DNA of 64,000 nucleotides from Rufibacter radiotolerans. GTDB taxonomy: Bacteria > Bacteroidota > Bacteroidia > Cytophagales > Hymenobacteraceae. Each line of letters begins with the position of its first letter. Within the stretch, counting starts at the first letter, position 1. The translations under genes and the position numbers were made by a program. This document shows, piece after piece, positions 1 to 8,263 of the stretch. A model generated the notes under the pieces. It was not told the DNA's origin. It was given only the letters and a program-made list of their open reading frames with translations, and ran no database searches. The stretch lies in the NCBI RefSeq assembly GCF_001078055.1, contig NZ_CP010777.1, forward strand, positions 1,882,408 to 1,946,407. The letters are read 5' to 3'.

Positions 1-151
1 TGTGCACGGCTTTAAAACTGTCCTGGGGATTATGTACTGCTTCAGTTAAGGCAATGATGTTGTCCAGGCTCTTCTTAAAAGCAGCGTTGCCGATGCGGTG
101 AAACATCGGCAACTGCTGGTAAAGATAGTCTAAGGCTTGTTCGTAGGTCAC
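1..151 (-). CDS. folC: Bifunctional folylpolyglutamate/dihydrofolate synthase, N-terminal fragment
   Basis: The first 50 codons of a gene that continues beyond the left window edge. The reading begins at a GTG codon (149-151) and gives MTYEQALDYLYQQLPMFHRI, then GNAAFKKSLDNI, the characteristic start of FolC, which adds glutamates to dihydropteroate and folates in the cytoplasm. The ATP-binding P-loop and Mur-ligase domains lie outside the window. It starts 16 nt after the tonB stop codon on the same strand, so it is probably the last gene of the envelope operon. The GTG start is chosen because family members begin right there; no ATG exists in frame between the tonB stop and this point. Confidence 0.82.
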   Translation of the reverse strand, partial: MTYEQALDYLYQQLPMFHRIGNAAFKKSLDNIIALTEAVHNPQDSFKAVH

Positions 152-167
152 GAAATGCAGCGTTGGG

Positions 168-1016
168 TTAGTTGGATCTTATGATAAAGGTAATGGTTCC
201 GGTAGCGCCTGAACTGGCATTGGCGCCATTGATCCGGCTAAAGGTGGTGCGCTGTACCTGGTTCTTATACCAGTTCTCAACCTGCGGACTCACGTTACTT
301 TCTATCACTTTTAAACTGACAATATCTCCGTCGGCATCAATCTTAATCTGGATCTTGACAATTCCGCTTTCATTGTCATACGGGTCAGGACGGGGAGCAA
401 TGTCATAGCGCCAGCCGGGCATGTCCAGGTTTCCGCCGCCGCTACCGCCTTTACCGGTTTTCTTACCGGGCATCAACCCTTCCGGATTTCCTTTGTCTCC
501 TACGGTATTTTCATCCCCGTTATTATTTCCCGTAGGCCGGTTGCTGGTCCCGGCTGTGCCGTTTCCGCCGCCATCTTTGGCTTTGCCGGTCATAAGGGCC
601 CGGTTATCTACCTTTTTAACTACTTCCTTAGGCGCTTCTACAGGTTTGGGTTTCGGCTCTTCTTTTACTGAAACGGGAGATTCTGCTGTGGTAGTAACCA
701 CTTTCTCCGGCTTAGAGGCCTCTACAGGCTGTGGTTGTGGTTGAGGCTGTGGCGTCACTTTAGGAGCCACCGCGGCCGGTTTGCTATCTTCTGGGTTTGG
801 ACTAGGATTAGGCTGGGCTTTGCTATGTACATCCCCGCTTCCGGTCTCTGTGGTTCCGAAGGACATTTCAATGCCGCCCAATTGATCAAGCGGTGGATCT
901 GGGGTCTGGTAAGCCAGGAAATAAAACAGGAAAAGTAACAACAGCAGATGAACCACCAGGCTCACGCCCATGGCAATGCGTTTATTCTTTTCCTCTTCTT
1001 TTTGTAAGGCAATCAT
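168..1016 (-). CDS. tonB: Energy transducer TonB family protein
   Basis: A 282-residue inner-membrane protein with the TonB layout. A short basic cytoplasmic N-terminus (EEEKNKRIA) precedes one membrane helix (about residues 15-36, rich in L and F). A long Pro/Lys/Gln-rich periplasmic spacer follows (about 40-140), then a Gly/Asn-rich stretch, then a C-terminal TonB domain (about 200-282) with the typical run ending VQRTTFSRINGANASSG. TonB couples the proton motive force harvested by ExbBD to outer-membrane receptors. It lies 6 nt downstream of exbD and directly ahead of folC. Family assignment is firm; the receptor it serves is inferred from the operon (the barrel gene at 3342-5015). Confidence 0.88.
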   Translation of the reverse strand: MIALQKEEEKNKRIAMGVSLVVHLLLLLFLFYFLAYQTPDPPLDQLGGIEMSFGTTETGSGDVHSKAQPNPSPNPEDSKPAAVAPKVTPQPQPQPQPVEASKPEKVVTTTAESPVSVKEEPKPKPVEAPKEVVKKVDNRALMTGKAKDGGGNGTAGTSNRPTGNNNGDENTVGDKGNPEGLMPGKKTGKGGSGGGNLDMPGWRYDIAPRPDPYDNESGIVKIQIKIDADGDIVSLKVIESNVSPQVENWYKNQVQRTTFSRINGANASSGATGTITFIIRSN

Positions 1017-1022
1017 GTATCC

Positions 1023-1424
1023 TTATTCAGTTGCAATAGTGGCAATAGAAATCTTCGCCTTTAAGTCGCTGGCAATCCCTCCTACCTTCACCAGGTACTC
1101 TACGGGAACGGTTTTGTCTACATTCAGGACAACAACCCCCTGCCCTTCTTCGGTTCCGCCCAAGGCAGCGGACAGGTCGGAGCTAAGTGTTTCCAGAGTA
1201 GTAGGTCTATCGTTTACGTAATACTGTAGGTCTTTGGTAATGGTCACGCTTACCTTCTGCATGGTAATGCTGCCCTTAGAACTGGAAGGCAGGTTCACCG
1301 GCAAAGCAGTGGGTGTTACGAAATTGGAGGTGAGCATGAAGAAAATCAGGAGCAGGAAGATGATGTCCGTCATAGAAGACATGCTGAACTCCGCGCTGAT
1401 TCGGTTTTTGGAACGTAAATTCAT
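1023..1424 (-). CDS. exbD: Biopolymer transporter ExbD/TolR family protein
   Basis: A 133-residue ExbD/TolR protein. It has a short cytoplasmic N-terminus, then a single membrane helix carrying the conserved proton-path aspartate (D20 in MTDIIFLLLIFFML), then a periplasmic ExbD domain. It works with ExbB as the proton-driven motor that energises TonB. Its ATG overlaps the exbB stop codon by one base (TAATG form), so the two are translationally coupled. The usual length for this family is about 130-150 residues, so it looks complete. Confidence 0.9.
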   Translation of the reverse strand: MNLRSKNRISAEFSMSSMTDIIFLLLIFFMLTSNFVTPTALPVNLPSSSKGSITMQKVSVTITKDLQYYVNDRPTTLETLSSDLSAALGGTEEGQGVVVLNVDKTVPVEYLVKVGGIASDLKAKISIATIATE

Positions 1425-2131
1425 TAGGCTTGCGGCTCCTGTAATAAATCAATGAACTCAATGGAGCTGTACTCCATATCATGCACAATGCTGTCAATTT
1501 TGGCTACCAGGAAGTTATATCCTACGTAGGCTGGCAAACCTATGATCAATCCGGCCGCCGTAGTTACCATGGCTTCATAGATACCTCCAGAAAGCAATTT
1601 AGGGCTGATAGACCCTTCGGCTTGGGCAATAGCGATAAAGGCACCGATCATACCCGTTACCGTTCCCAGGAAGCCCAGCATGGGGGCAGCCCCTGCCACG
1701 GTGGCCAGACCAGAAAGGCCTTTTTCCAGACGGGCAATCTCAATCTTTCCTACGTTTTCAATGGAAGCCTCAATGTTTTTCAAAGGGTGACCAATGCGGG
1801 AAATTCCTTTTTCCAACATGCGGGAAATGGGAGAATTGGTTTGGGCACATAACATGCGGGCGCCTTGTACGTCACCGGCAACCACCAGGCTTTTTAAGCG
1901 GGCATTAAAACCGGCCGGGTTCTGGGCGGCTTTCTTAATGGTAAGGTAGCGCTCCACAAAAATGTAGATGGCCATAATGGAAAGGGCCGCCAGAGGGAAC
2001 ATGGCCCAACCACCCGACATGGTTAAATCTAATAAACTAACGGTTTCTGGTGCTGTCTGGGCGGCAGTTGCCGCGTTTGCTAAAGTGTCTACTGGAGCTG
2101 TAGTGGTAATCTGGAGCAGAAAAGCGTTCAT
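1424..2131 (-). CDS. exbB: MotA/TolQ/ExbB proton channel family protein
   Basis: The 235-residue partner of ExbD. One membrane helix lies near the N-terminus (SGGWAMFPLAALSIMAIYIF). The conserved MotA/TolQ/ExbB domain with two further helices is in the C-terminal half (APMLGFLGTVTGMIGAF and VTTAAGLIIGLPAYVGYNFL). I chose the ATG at 2129-2131, one base after the upstream stop codon (TAA-C-ATG). A start nine codons earlier (2158) would overlap the upstream gene by 26 nt and add MNFGYLTIN, which has no family character. Subunit of the ExbBD-TonB motor in the inner membrane. Confidence 0.88.
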   Translation of the reverse strand: MNAFLLQITTTAPVDTLANAATAAQTAPETVSLLDLTMSGGWAMFPLAALSIMAIYIFVERYLTIKKAAQNPAGFNARLKSLVVAGDVQGARMLCAQTNSPISRMLEKGISRIGHPLKNIEASIENVGKIEIARLEKGLSGLATVAGAAPMLGFLGTVTGMIGAFIAIAQAEGSISPKLLSGGIYEAMVTTAAGLIIGLPAYVGYNFLVAKIDSIVHDMEYSSIEFIDLLQEPQA

Positions 2132-2132
2132 G

Positions 2133-3335
2133 TTAATAGTTAAATACCCAAAGTTCATTGCTTATTTTAGAACGCAAGGCCGGTAAGGCTGCGTAGGCTT
2201 CGGCTTCTGAGGCATAGTCTGCCACAGATACCCGCTGCCGTTTGGTGTCATAGGCTGGCGCTACAATCTTAGCGTCATATCCTTTTCTTTGAAGGCTTTT
2301 CTGGTTACTGGCCGCATACCCTTTCAAAGAGAATACGCCCATAATAACGTAAAAACGGCCTGTTCTCTGTTTAATTGTACTGCTGCTTACAGCTGCTTTA
2401 TCAACCGATTCCGCCTTTTTTACTTCTGCATTGGCAACCGGGGCAACCACTGCTTTTTCTGCTTTAACTGGAGCGGTGACAGGTGCTGTCTCTACTACAG
2501 TTAGCGCTTCTGAAGTAGCTACCAGGGCTTCTTCCGTTTTAGGGCCGTTTTCCGGAAATTGAGCCAAAAGTGAGTCATCTGTGGCCAGTTCCTCTTCAAT
2601 GGAGGCACCATCCGGAAGGGCTGTCTTGTATTGCTCCGTTAACTGAGCTTGCTCAAAAGCATCTACCTCAGTTACTTGTGAAGTTGAATTGGAGACTGGC
2701 TCCGAAGTGGAAGCAGACTTGATAAGGGCAAAAGGATTCAGAGAGCTTAAAGCCACATCAGACTGCATGGAAAGCAGGTAGATACCGGTTATGGCCATTC
2801 CACCCAGCACCAGCGTGGCGCCCATGCGGTAAAGCTTCCGAAAGCGGCTGCTCTTTTTGCTTTCTTCTTGCGCAGCCGTCTGGTCTTTGTAGTTGCCTCT
2901 TAGCACCAGGGACTCTTTGCCCGGGATAGGCTTGGAAACCAGTTCCGGTAACCCAAACGAATGCTCCAGGAAGTTATCAGCGTCCAGGCTTTCAAACACC
3001 AGCTTGCGCTCGGCATTGTACCGGAACACCCCAACGTCTTTCAGCTCAAACCTATGCTGGGTCAGTAACTGCTCTTTTAGCTCCTGGACAAAGGCCGCTA
3101 CGGTTTGTTGGGCCTTAGGCATGGGCCACTGCTGCTTGTGGGCCAGTGTAGAAATCAATAACCCATCATTTACCTTCAGCTGTTCATTAAAGGCCACGCG
3201 CTTATAGGGCGGTGAAAACGTATGTTTCACCGGATGGATCTTAGCAGGCGCATAATGCGTGATTAGTCCCCCAAAATCAGGGATGATCACGCAGTCATAG
3301 GCGTACAATAAAGATTTTATGTGGCTTTGAACCAT
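2133..3335 (-). CDS. HU-CCDC81-type and SPOR domain membrane protein
   Basis: 400 residues in three parts. Residues 1 to about 130 resemble the bacterial HU-like CCDC81 domain (start MVQSHIKSLLYAYDCVIIPD, then FGGLITHYAP). A membrane helix lies at about 168-188, just after basic residues (SRFRKLYRMGATLVLGGMAI). A variable acidic/Ala-rich linker leads to a C-terminal SPOR domain (about 325-400, GRFYVIMGVFSLKGYAASNQ). SPOR domains bind denuded peptidoglycan, often at division sites. The topology implies the HU-like part is cytoplasmic and SPOR periplasmic. It sits 6 nt after the barrel gene and one base before exbB, so it belongs to the envelope operon. Exact role unknown. Confidence 0.78.
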   Translation of the reverse strand: MVQSHIKSLLYAYDCVIIPDFGGLITHYAPAKIHPVKHTFSPPYKRVAFNEQLKVNDGLLISTLAHKQQWPMPKAQQTVAAFVQELKEQLLTQHRFELKDVGVFRYNAERKLVFESLDADNFLEHSFGLPELVSKPIPGKESLVLRGNYKDQTAAQEESKKSSRFRKLYRMGATLVLGGMAITGIYLLSMQSDVALSSLNPFALIKSASTSEPVSNSTSQVTEVDAFEQAQLTEQYKTALPDGASIEEELATDDSLLAQFPENGPKTEEALVATSEALTVVETAPVTAPVKAEKAVVAPVANAEVKKAESVDKAAVSSSTIKQRTGRFYVIMGVFSLKGYAASNQKSLQRKGYDAKIVAPAYDTKRQRVSVADYASEAEAYAALPALRSKISNELWVFNY

Positions 3336-3341
3336 ATGCTT

Positions 3342-5015
3342 TTAGAAAGAATAAGTAACCCCACCAATAAAGGAAATCCCCTGGTTAGGATAATTCACAA
3401 AACGCTGGTACTTGCTACCCAGCAGGTTATTGCCCATGATAAAGGCCGAGAACCTGGGTGAGAAGCGGTAATCTGCCTTCAGGTTCAAGTCCACGATCGT
3501 GTCTGTCTCTTGCAGCAACTTGGTACCATCTGTGCGGGTAATTTCCCCAAACGAACTGCTAATATAGTAAAGTTCAGTGTTGAAGAGAATCTTGTCCCAA
3601 AGATTATATGAGCCAAAGGCCGTCACCATGATTTCGGGGCGATGGAAAGGCTTGGTTAAAGAGGTGACGTTATAGCTGTTATTTTCGGCCTTTAGCCCTA
3701 TTCTCAGGTCCTCAGATTGGTTAAAGGTCAATTGACCAAACAGTTGAAATACTTTGGTTACGCCGTCATCATACAGAATATCTAATTTGGATGAATCTGC
3801 GACGGCATTGTTATAGAAATACAGGTTGCGGAACCTCTGCAGGGCAGCCCGACCGGTAAAGCTCAGGTATTTACTGATGCTCCCATTCACCCCTCCGTAA
3901 ATCTCCAGGCCTTTGTTTACGTCAGCTATGTACTGGTTCTGGTTCAGGTAAGGATTCTCTTTGCTCAGGCCGTAAAGGGTGGTCCGTTGAAGATCCCCGC
4001 CCGCCCCGGCAAATATTGAAAGGCCATTCTCAATCACTTGCACGTTAGCTTCCAGGGCCGGATACACGTTAAACTTCTTGGCGTCATTGATGGTGTCTCC
4101 GGTGTAGGCAATAGTGGCTCCCAAAAGGAGGTTGAGCTTGTCTAACTGCAAGGCATATGCTGGCCTAATCTTGAAGAAGCCCCGTCCATAGGTTTCTTCA
4201 TCGCCTTTTAGGCTGGTATACGCCATTTCGGCATTCACCACTACCTTAGACTCATCGCTTAAGTCATAGACAGTCTCCACGTTCCCGAACAGGTGCGTCT
4301 CCTTGGCAGAGAAGTCATCATTGGTGTAGTTAAGGCCCACTTTTCCGTTGTAATGAAAAATGGTTCTGGCCTGCGTGAGGTTGTTTAAGTTGCCTTCTAC
4401 CAAGAAGCGGTTATATACCTGTTTAACAGTATTCTTATCATACTCAAAGGCAGGGTTACGGCCATAGAAATACGCCTGATCGCGGTCATACTTTATCCGG
4501 GCGCCTACTGTTACCGGGCCTGAGTATAATTCACCGTGCGCCTGCAGGTAACTGTTGGCAGCGCCGGAGTTTTCAATAGGTCCGTGTGCCGAAGACAAAT
4601 GCCCTACCTCTGCGCCAAAAGAAGACTTATCGCTGCGTTTGTTATGGAAGTAGCCTTTGGCGTAGACGGTTCCGTAGTTGCCAATGCCGCCCTTCACGTA
4701 GTTGCCATAGAGTTTGGTCAGTTCCTCCTGCTGAATGGTAAGCACCTTCATGGGCAGGTTAATGTAGTGCTCAGGCAGGCGGTACTCATTGTAGCGGTAG
4801 GTTACCTTGCGGTCGCCTAACTTGGGTGGTTGGATGAGGAATTTCTCAAAGTTCCGGTTGGCTTCCGGAAGCTCAAGCACCCGGTTTTTCTCTACTACAA
4901 TTTCTGTGTTTTCAAGTTTAGTCCCTTCGCCCCATCCCGTTTGAGCCTGAGCGGCAGGTAGAAAGCCCAACATTAAGAGAGCAGATAGGCCTGCCAAGTG
5001 TATCTTAGTTCTCAT
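3342..5015 (-). CDS. Plug-less TonB-dependent-receptor-like outer membrane barrel
   Basis: 557 residues with a signal peptide (cleavage near AAQAQ, about residue 25). A short linker contains a TonB-box-like stretch (NTEIVVEKN, about residues 36-44). The rest is alternating amphipathic beta strands ending in a C-terminal Phe (GISFIGGVTYSF), as in outer-membrane barrels. I do not see a plug (about 130 residues with the usual NAVGGVI-type motifs), and the protein is shorter than normal TonB receptors (650-1000). Its start overlaps the TPR gene by 11 nt, so the two are coupled. It could be a pore, an assembly partner of the TPR protein, or a receptor with a reduced plug. Confidence 0.72.
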   Translation of the reverse strand: MRTKIHLAGLSALLMLGFLPAAQAQTGWGEGTKLENTEIVVEKNRVLELPEANRNFEKFLIQPPKLGDRKVTYRYNEYRLPEHYINLPMKVLTIQQEELTKLYGNYVKGGIGNYGTVYAKGYFHNKRSDKSSFGAEVGHLSSAHGPIENSGAANSYLQAHGELYSGPVTVGARIKYDRDQAYFYGRNPAFEYDKNTVKQVYNRFLVEGNLNNLTQARTIFHYNGKVGLNYTNDDFSAKETHLFGNVETVYDLSDESKVVVNAEMAYTSLKGDEETYGRGFFKIRPAYALQLDKLNLLLGATIAYTGDTINDAKKFNVYPALEANVQVIENGLSIFAGAGGDLQRTTLYGLSKENPYLNQNQYIADVNKGLEIYGGVNGSISKYLSFTGRAALQRFRNLYFYNNAVADSSKLDILYDDGVTKVFQLFGQLTFNQSEDLRIGLKAENNSYNVTSLTKPFHRPEIMVTAFGSYNLWDKILFNTELYYISSSFGEITRTDGTKLLQETDTIVDLNLKADYRFSPRFSAFIMGNNLLGSKYQRFVNYPNQGISFIGGVTYSF

Positions 5016-8000
5016 TTTCTTTCTCGTTAGGGGTGTTTACCGGAGGAGTAACGCTGTTTTCCAATGCGGCCAGCTTGGTTTTAGCTTCGGTTTTGATTTC
5101 CTCCAGCGGAGAATTTTCTATAATGGAATTCAAAGTTGCTTTCGCCTGAAAGGCCTCATTCTGCGCAACGTAGATATCAGCAATCATCAGGAAGGTCTTG
5201 CCTAACCAAAGGTCATAATCCCCAAAGGTCTTGCTGAACTCAAAGCCGTGGTCCAAAGCCTCTTTGTATTTCTTTTGCTGGAACAGGATTTCTGTGATGA
5301 GGTAATGCGCCTCGGCACCATTCACGTCCGTAGCCGAAGTGGCCGCCGTTGTGAATTCTTTCATGGCCTGGTCAGTACGACCCAGGGCCAGACTGGCTTT
5401 GCCTCTGAATAAAAGCGCCGTGTTATAAGCGTTTAAAGTAGAATTGCCGCGGGCAATCAGGTCATCTGCAATCAGAATGGTGTTGTTGAAGTCATTGGTG
5501 AAGTAGAAGCTCTTCATTAAGCCTACCAAGGCGTTGGCCTGCTCCTTCTTGTTCACGGCCAGGTCACGCAGGCGCGAGTAGAAAGCGGCAGCCTCACCGT
5601 AGTTGCCGTTCTCAAATTCCATGTCTGCCACACGCTGGACGGCTTTGCTCAGATACTCCGACTTGCCCTGGATGGCAACTTCTTTGAGGCTGCGCAAGGC
5701 ATTGGCCTTATCTCCGCTTCTAAAGTAAGAGTCACCCAGGAAATACCGGGCATTGGCCACCGAGGCGCTGGCCGGGTAGCTTTTCAGGAAGCCCTCAAAC
5801 TTAGGAATGGCCTGGGTATACTTTTCATTAAAGTAAAGCGATTTAGCAGCTTCAAATTCAACACTTTCCAGCGCATCACTTTCCGGGTTGGCTAGCTTGA
5901 ATTTCTCCAGATAGGTGTCCAGCTGCTCGGTTTGGTTGGCGGCGCCTAGGGTTTCCTGCAAGCTATACAGGGCGTTGTTGGCTATTGGGTGCGTGGGGTA
6001 CTGGTCAATCACGCGCTTGAAGTCTGCGATGGCTTCGTTCTTGCGTTGCAAGTTACTGTAAGCCACTCCTCGTTTCTGCAGCGCGTTTGGTACCAGGGTG
6101 CTGTTGGAATAGTTGTCTATCAGCTGGCTGAAAGAAGCAATTGCCGGGGCGTAATTTGAGGCCTCAAAGTCAATGATACCTTTTTGGTACACGGCATCAT
6201 CGGCGTAGCGCGACTTTGGATAGTTCTTTAGTAAGATCTGCAAGCTGGCAATAGCCTGTTCTCGCCGGCCCGACAGGTTTTGCACCACTCCTTTCTGGAA
6301 GTGCACGTAATCTGCGTCTGGGGTGCGGGCGGCCAAGGCCTGGTCATAGTAAGAAAGGGCCTGGCTGTAATCCTTGGTTACGTAGTACGTATCGGCTAGC
6401 CGGATCATGGCGTCTGTGTAGTTGGGATTGCCCGCCTTGATGGAATTGTCACTCAAATACGCTTTGAAATGCACCAGGGCCTTGTCGTACTGCTTTTCAT
6501 TGTAATACGCGTAGCCAATGCCGTAGCGGGACTTCACGTAATACTCGGTGCGACCGGAGCCGGGGGTCTGGAAAACGGCGCCGTAGCTGTTGATGGCTTG
6601 CGGCCAGCGCTGACCAATGGAATAAGCTTCCCCCTTCAGGAAGTTGCTGCCCGCCTGAATCTCCTTGTCATAAGGGAAGCCCAACGATTTGTCTAGCATC
6701 TGCACGGCCTGCTGGAACAACTGGTCATTGTAGAGCTTAACGGCCTGATAATAAGTAACCCGCTGATAGGTCTCATTGATGCGGTGGCTGCGCTTGGGCA
6801 GTTTCTCAATGTGCTGGATGGCTTCCAGGTAATTGCTGGAGTTGAGGTAGGCATCACTTAAAATATCATCGGCCTCGCCGGCAAACCTAGACTCTGGAAA
6901 ATCTTTGCTGAATGAAGCCAACGAGTTGATCACCTCAGAGAAGTTGCCCAGTTCATAGTTTAGCTGCGCGTACTTGATAGTGGCGCCTTCCTTTACGTTG
7001 CGGTCTATGTTAAGCTTGCGGGCCTGGTCAAAGGCGCCCAGCGCAAACTGCTTGTTGTTGTCTTTGAGGTAACTTAAACCTAGGTGATAGGACGCGTTCT
7101 GGCCCAAGGAATCTGAATGGAAGGCCACGGCCTTCAGGTTCTGGATGGCGCTTTTAAAATCGTTGTTCTTATAATCGGTTATCCCTATTTTGTACTGTAC
7201 GGTTTTGTCAAGGGTCTTTTTGCCTTTGGCGTAGCTCTTGAAATACTCAGAAGCTTTTTTGAAGTCATTGCGCTGGAAATAGGCATCCCCTACCAGCAAT
7301 TCAATTTCCTGGGGGTTCTGTACTTTAGGCGTCTTCTGCAGAGAGGCTTCGCCGTAGCTGATTACCTCCTGGAAGTTCTTCTCTTTATAAAGCACCTCGG
7401 TGAGCATGTACGGCACTACCAGGCTGTAACTCTCATCCTTTTCGGCAACCTTAAGGTCTAGCTTGGCGCCAATGTAATCTCCTTCTTTGTAGGCCAGGTA
7501 ACCGGCATAATAGCTAGAGGCATAGGAATATTCATGCGTGCCGCGTTTGTTGCGGTCAAACAGTTCTTTGGCTTTCTTGAAATTCTTTTTGGTAAAATAA
7601 GCGTACCCCAGCTTAAACTCTAACTCCTTTAACTGCGCGTCATCCAGGCGGTCGGCGGGGGCTTTCTCCAGGTACTGGATGGCCTTGTCATAGTTCTTGC
7701 TGTCAAACAGGGAAGTACCTAGCTCAAAGAACGCCACGCTGGCCTTGGGGTGCGTAGGAAAGCGCTTGGCAAACTGCAACACCAACTGCTCAGCGTCCGG
7801 GTGGAACAGGTACAGCCCACTGATGGCGTAGTAATACTGCGCATCGGCGGTTTTGGCGGGGTCATTAATAAGCCGGATGTACTCTGCGAAGGCCTGCTGA
7901 GCGGCCCCAAACTTTTCGCGGTCAAAAAGCTCTAACCCTTCCTGGAAAAAACGCTCTTCTGAACGGAAGGTCAGCGGGTGCTGCGCGTGTGCCACGTTGG

Positions 8001-8049
8001 CTCCTCCCAGCAAGGCGGTGGCCAGGGCTAACTTGTAAGGTATCTTCAT
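5005..8049 (-). CDS. Exported tetratricopeptide repeat protein
   Basis: 1014 residues. A signal peptide (ALATALLGGANVAHAQ, cleavage near residue 22) is followed by about 25 tandem tetratricopeptide-like helices over almost the whole length, with YbgF/BamD-type repeats such as YYAGYLAYKEGDYIGAKLDL and YPKSRYADDAVYQKGIIDFE. Such solenoids scaffold periplasmic or outer-membrane complexes. It is the first gene of the seven-gene minus-strand operon ending in folC, with a promoter-like element just upstream (8116-8150). The C-terminal tail is Asn/Glu-rich (NTPNEKENEN). Function in detail is unknown; the partner is inferred to be the barrel encoded next. Confidence 0.8.
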   Translation of the reverse strand: MKIPYKLALATALLGGANVAHAQHPLTFRSEERFFQEGLELFDREKFGAAQQAFAEYIRLINDPAKTADAQYYYAISGLYLFHPDAEQLVLQFAKRFPTHPKASVAFFELGTSLFDSKNYDKAIQYLEKAPADRLDDAQLKELEFKLGYAYFTKKNFKKAKELFDRNKRGTHEYSYASSYYAGYLAYKEGDYIGAKLDLKVAEKDESYSLVVPYMLTEVLYKEKNFQEVISYGEASLQKTPKVQNPQEIELLVGDAYFQRNDFKKASEYFKSYAKGKKTLDKTVQYKIGITDYKNNDFKSAIQNLKAVAFHSDSLGQNASYHLGLSYLKDNNKQFALGAFDQARKLNIDRNVKEGATIKYAQLNYELGNFSEVINSLASFSKDFPESRFAGEADDILSDAYLNSSNYLEAIQHIEKLPKRSHRINETYQRVTYYQAVKLYNDQLFQQAVQMLDKSLGFPYDKEIQAGSNFLKGEAYSIGQRWPQAINSYGAVFQTPGSGRTEYYVKSRYGIGYAYYNEKQYDKALVHFKAYLSDNSIKAGNPNYTDAMIRLADTYYVTKDYSQALSYYDQALAARTPDADYVHFQKGVVQNLSGRREQAIASLQILLKNYPKSRYADDAVYQKGIIDFEASNYAPAIASFSQLIDNYSNSTLVPNALQKRGVAYSNLQRKNEAIADFKRVIDQYPTHPIANNALYSLQETLGAANQTEQLDTYLEKFKLANPESDALESVEFEAAKSLYFNEKYTQAIPKFEGFLKSYPASASVANARYFLGDSYFRSGDKANALRSLKEVAIQGKSEYLSKAVQRVADMEFENGNYGEAAAFYSRLRDLAVNKKEQANALVGLMKSFYFTNDFNNTILIADDLIARGNSTLNAYNTALLFRGKASLALGRTDQAMKEFTTAATSATDVNGAEAHYLITEILFQQKKYKEALDHGFEFSKTFGDYDLWLGKTFLMIADIYVAQNEAFQAKATLNSIIENSPLEEIKTEAKTKLAALENSVTPPVNTPNEKENEN

Positions 8050-8115
8050 AGGTAATTAGGGTTTTGACCTTGCCTCAACCAGAAAGCTTGGTTGGCTACA
8101 GGAAGGCCCGTCCTT

Positions 8116-8150
8116 CAAATTTAGAAAAATTGTAAGGAAGCGACTGCAAA
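8116..8150 (-). promoter_or_regulatory. Bacteroidota-type promoter for the TPR-TonB operon
   Basis: On the minus strand TAAATTTG (8116-8123) matches the -7 consensus TAnnTTTG, and TTTG (8147-8150) sits 23 nt upstream as a -33 element. The spacer is a little longer than the usual 19-21. It lies about 65 nt ahead of the TPR gene start. Confidence 0.45.
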
Positions 8151-8217
8151 AGTTAAGGTATTTGCTACCGTTGGAACGACAACATAGCGCTTTTAGCATA
8201 TACCAGGGCTCCAAAAT

Positions 8218-8263
8218 TTCCTGTTTTAGGCCTGTTTTAAAGAAAACGGCCCTAAAACAGGAA
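8218..8263. repeat. Palindromic intergenic element, copy 1
   Basis: Arms TTCCTGTTTTAGG and CCTAAAACAGGAA enclose the inner CCTGTTTT / AAAACGG part and a short loop. It abuts the holA stop codon (8264-8266) and so sits at the 3' end of holA. Confidence 0.85.

Noticed and set aside
5005..5015. Overlap of the TPR and barrel genes as a frameshifted single gene
   Set aside because: Both genes have their own signal peptide and the 11-nt overlap is typical of coupled genes.
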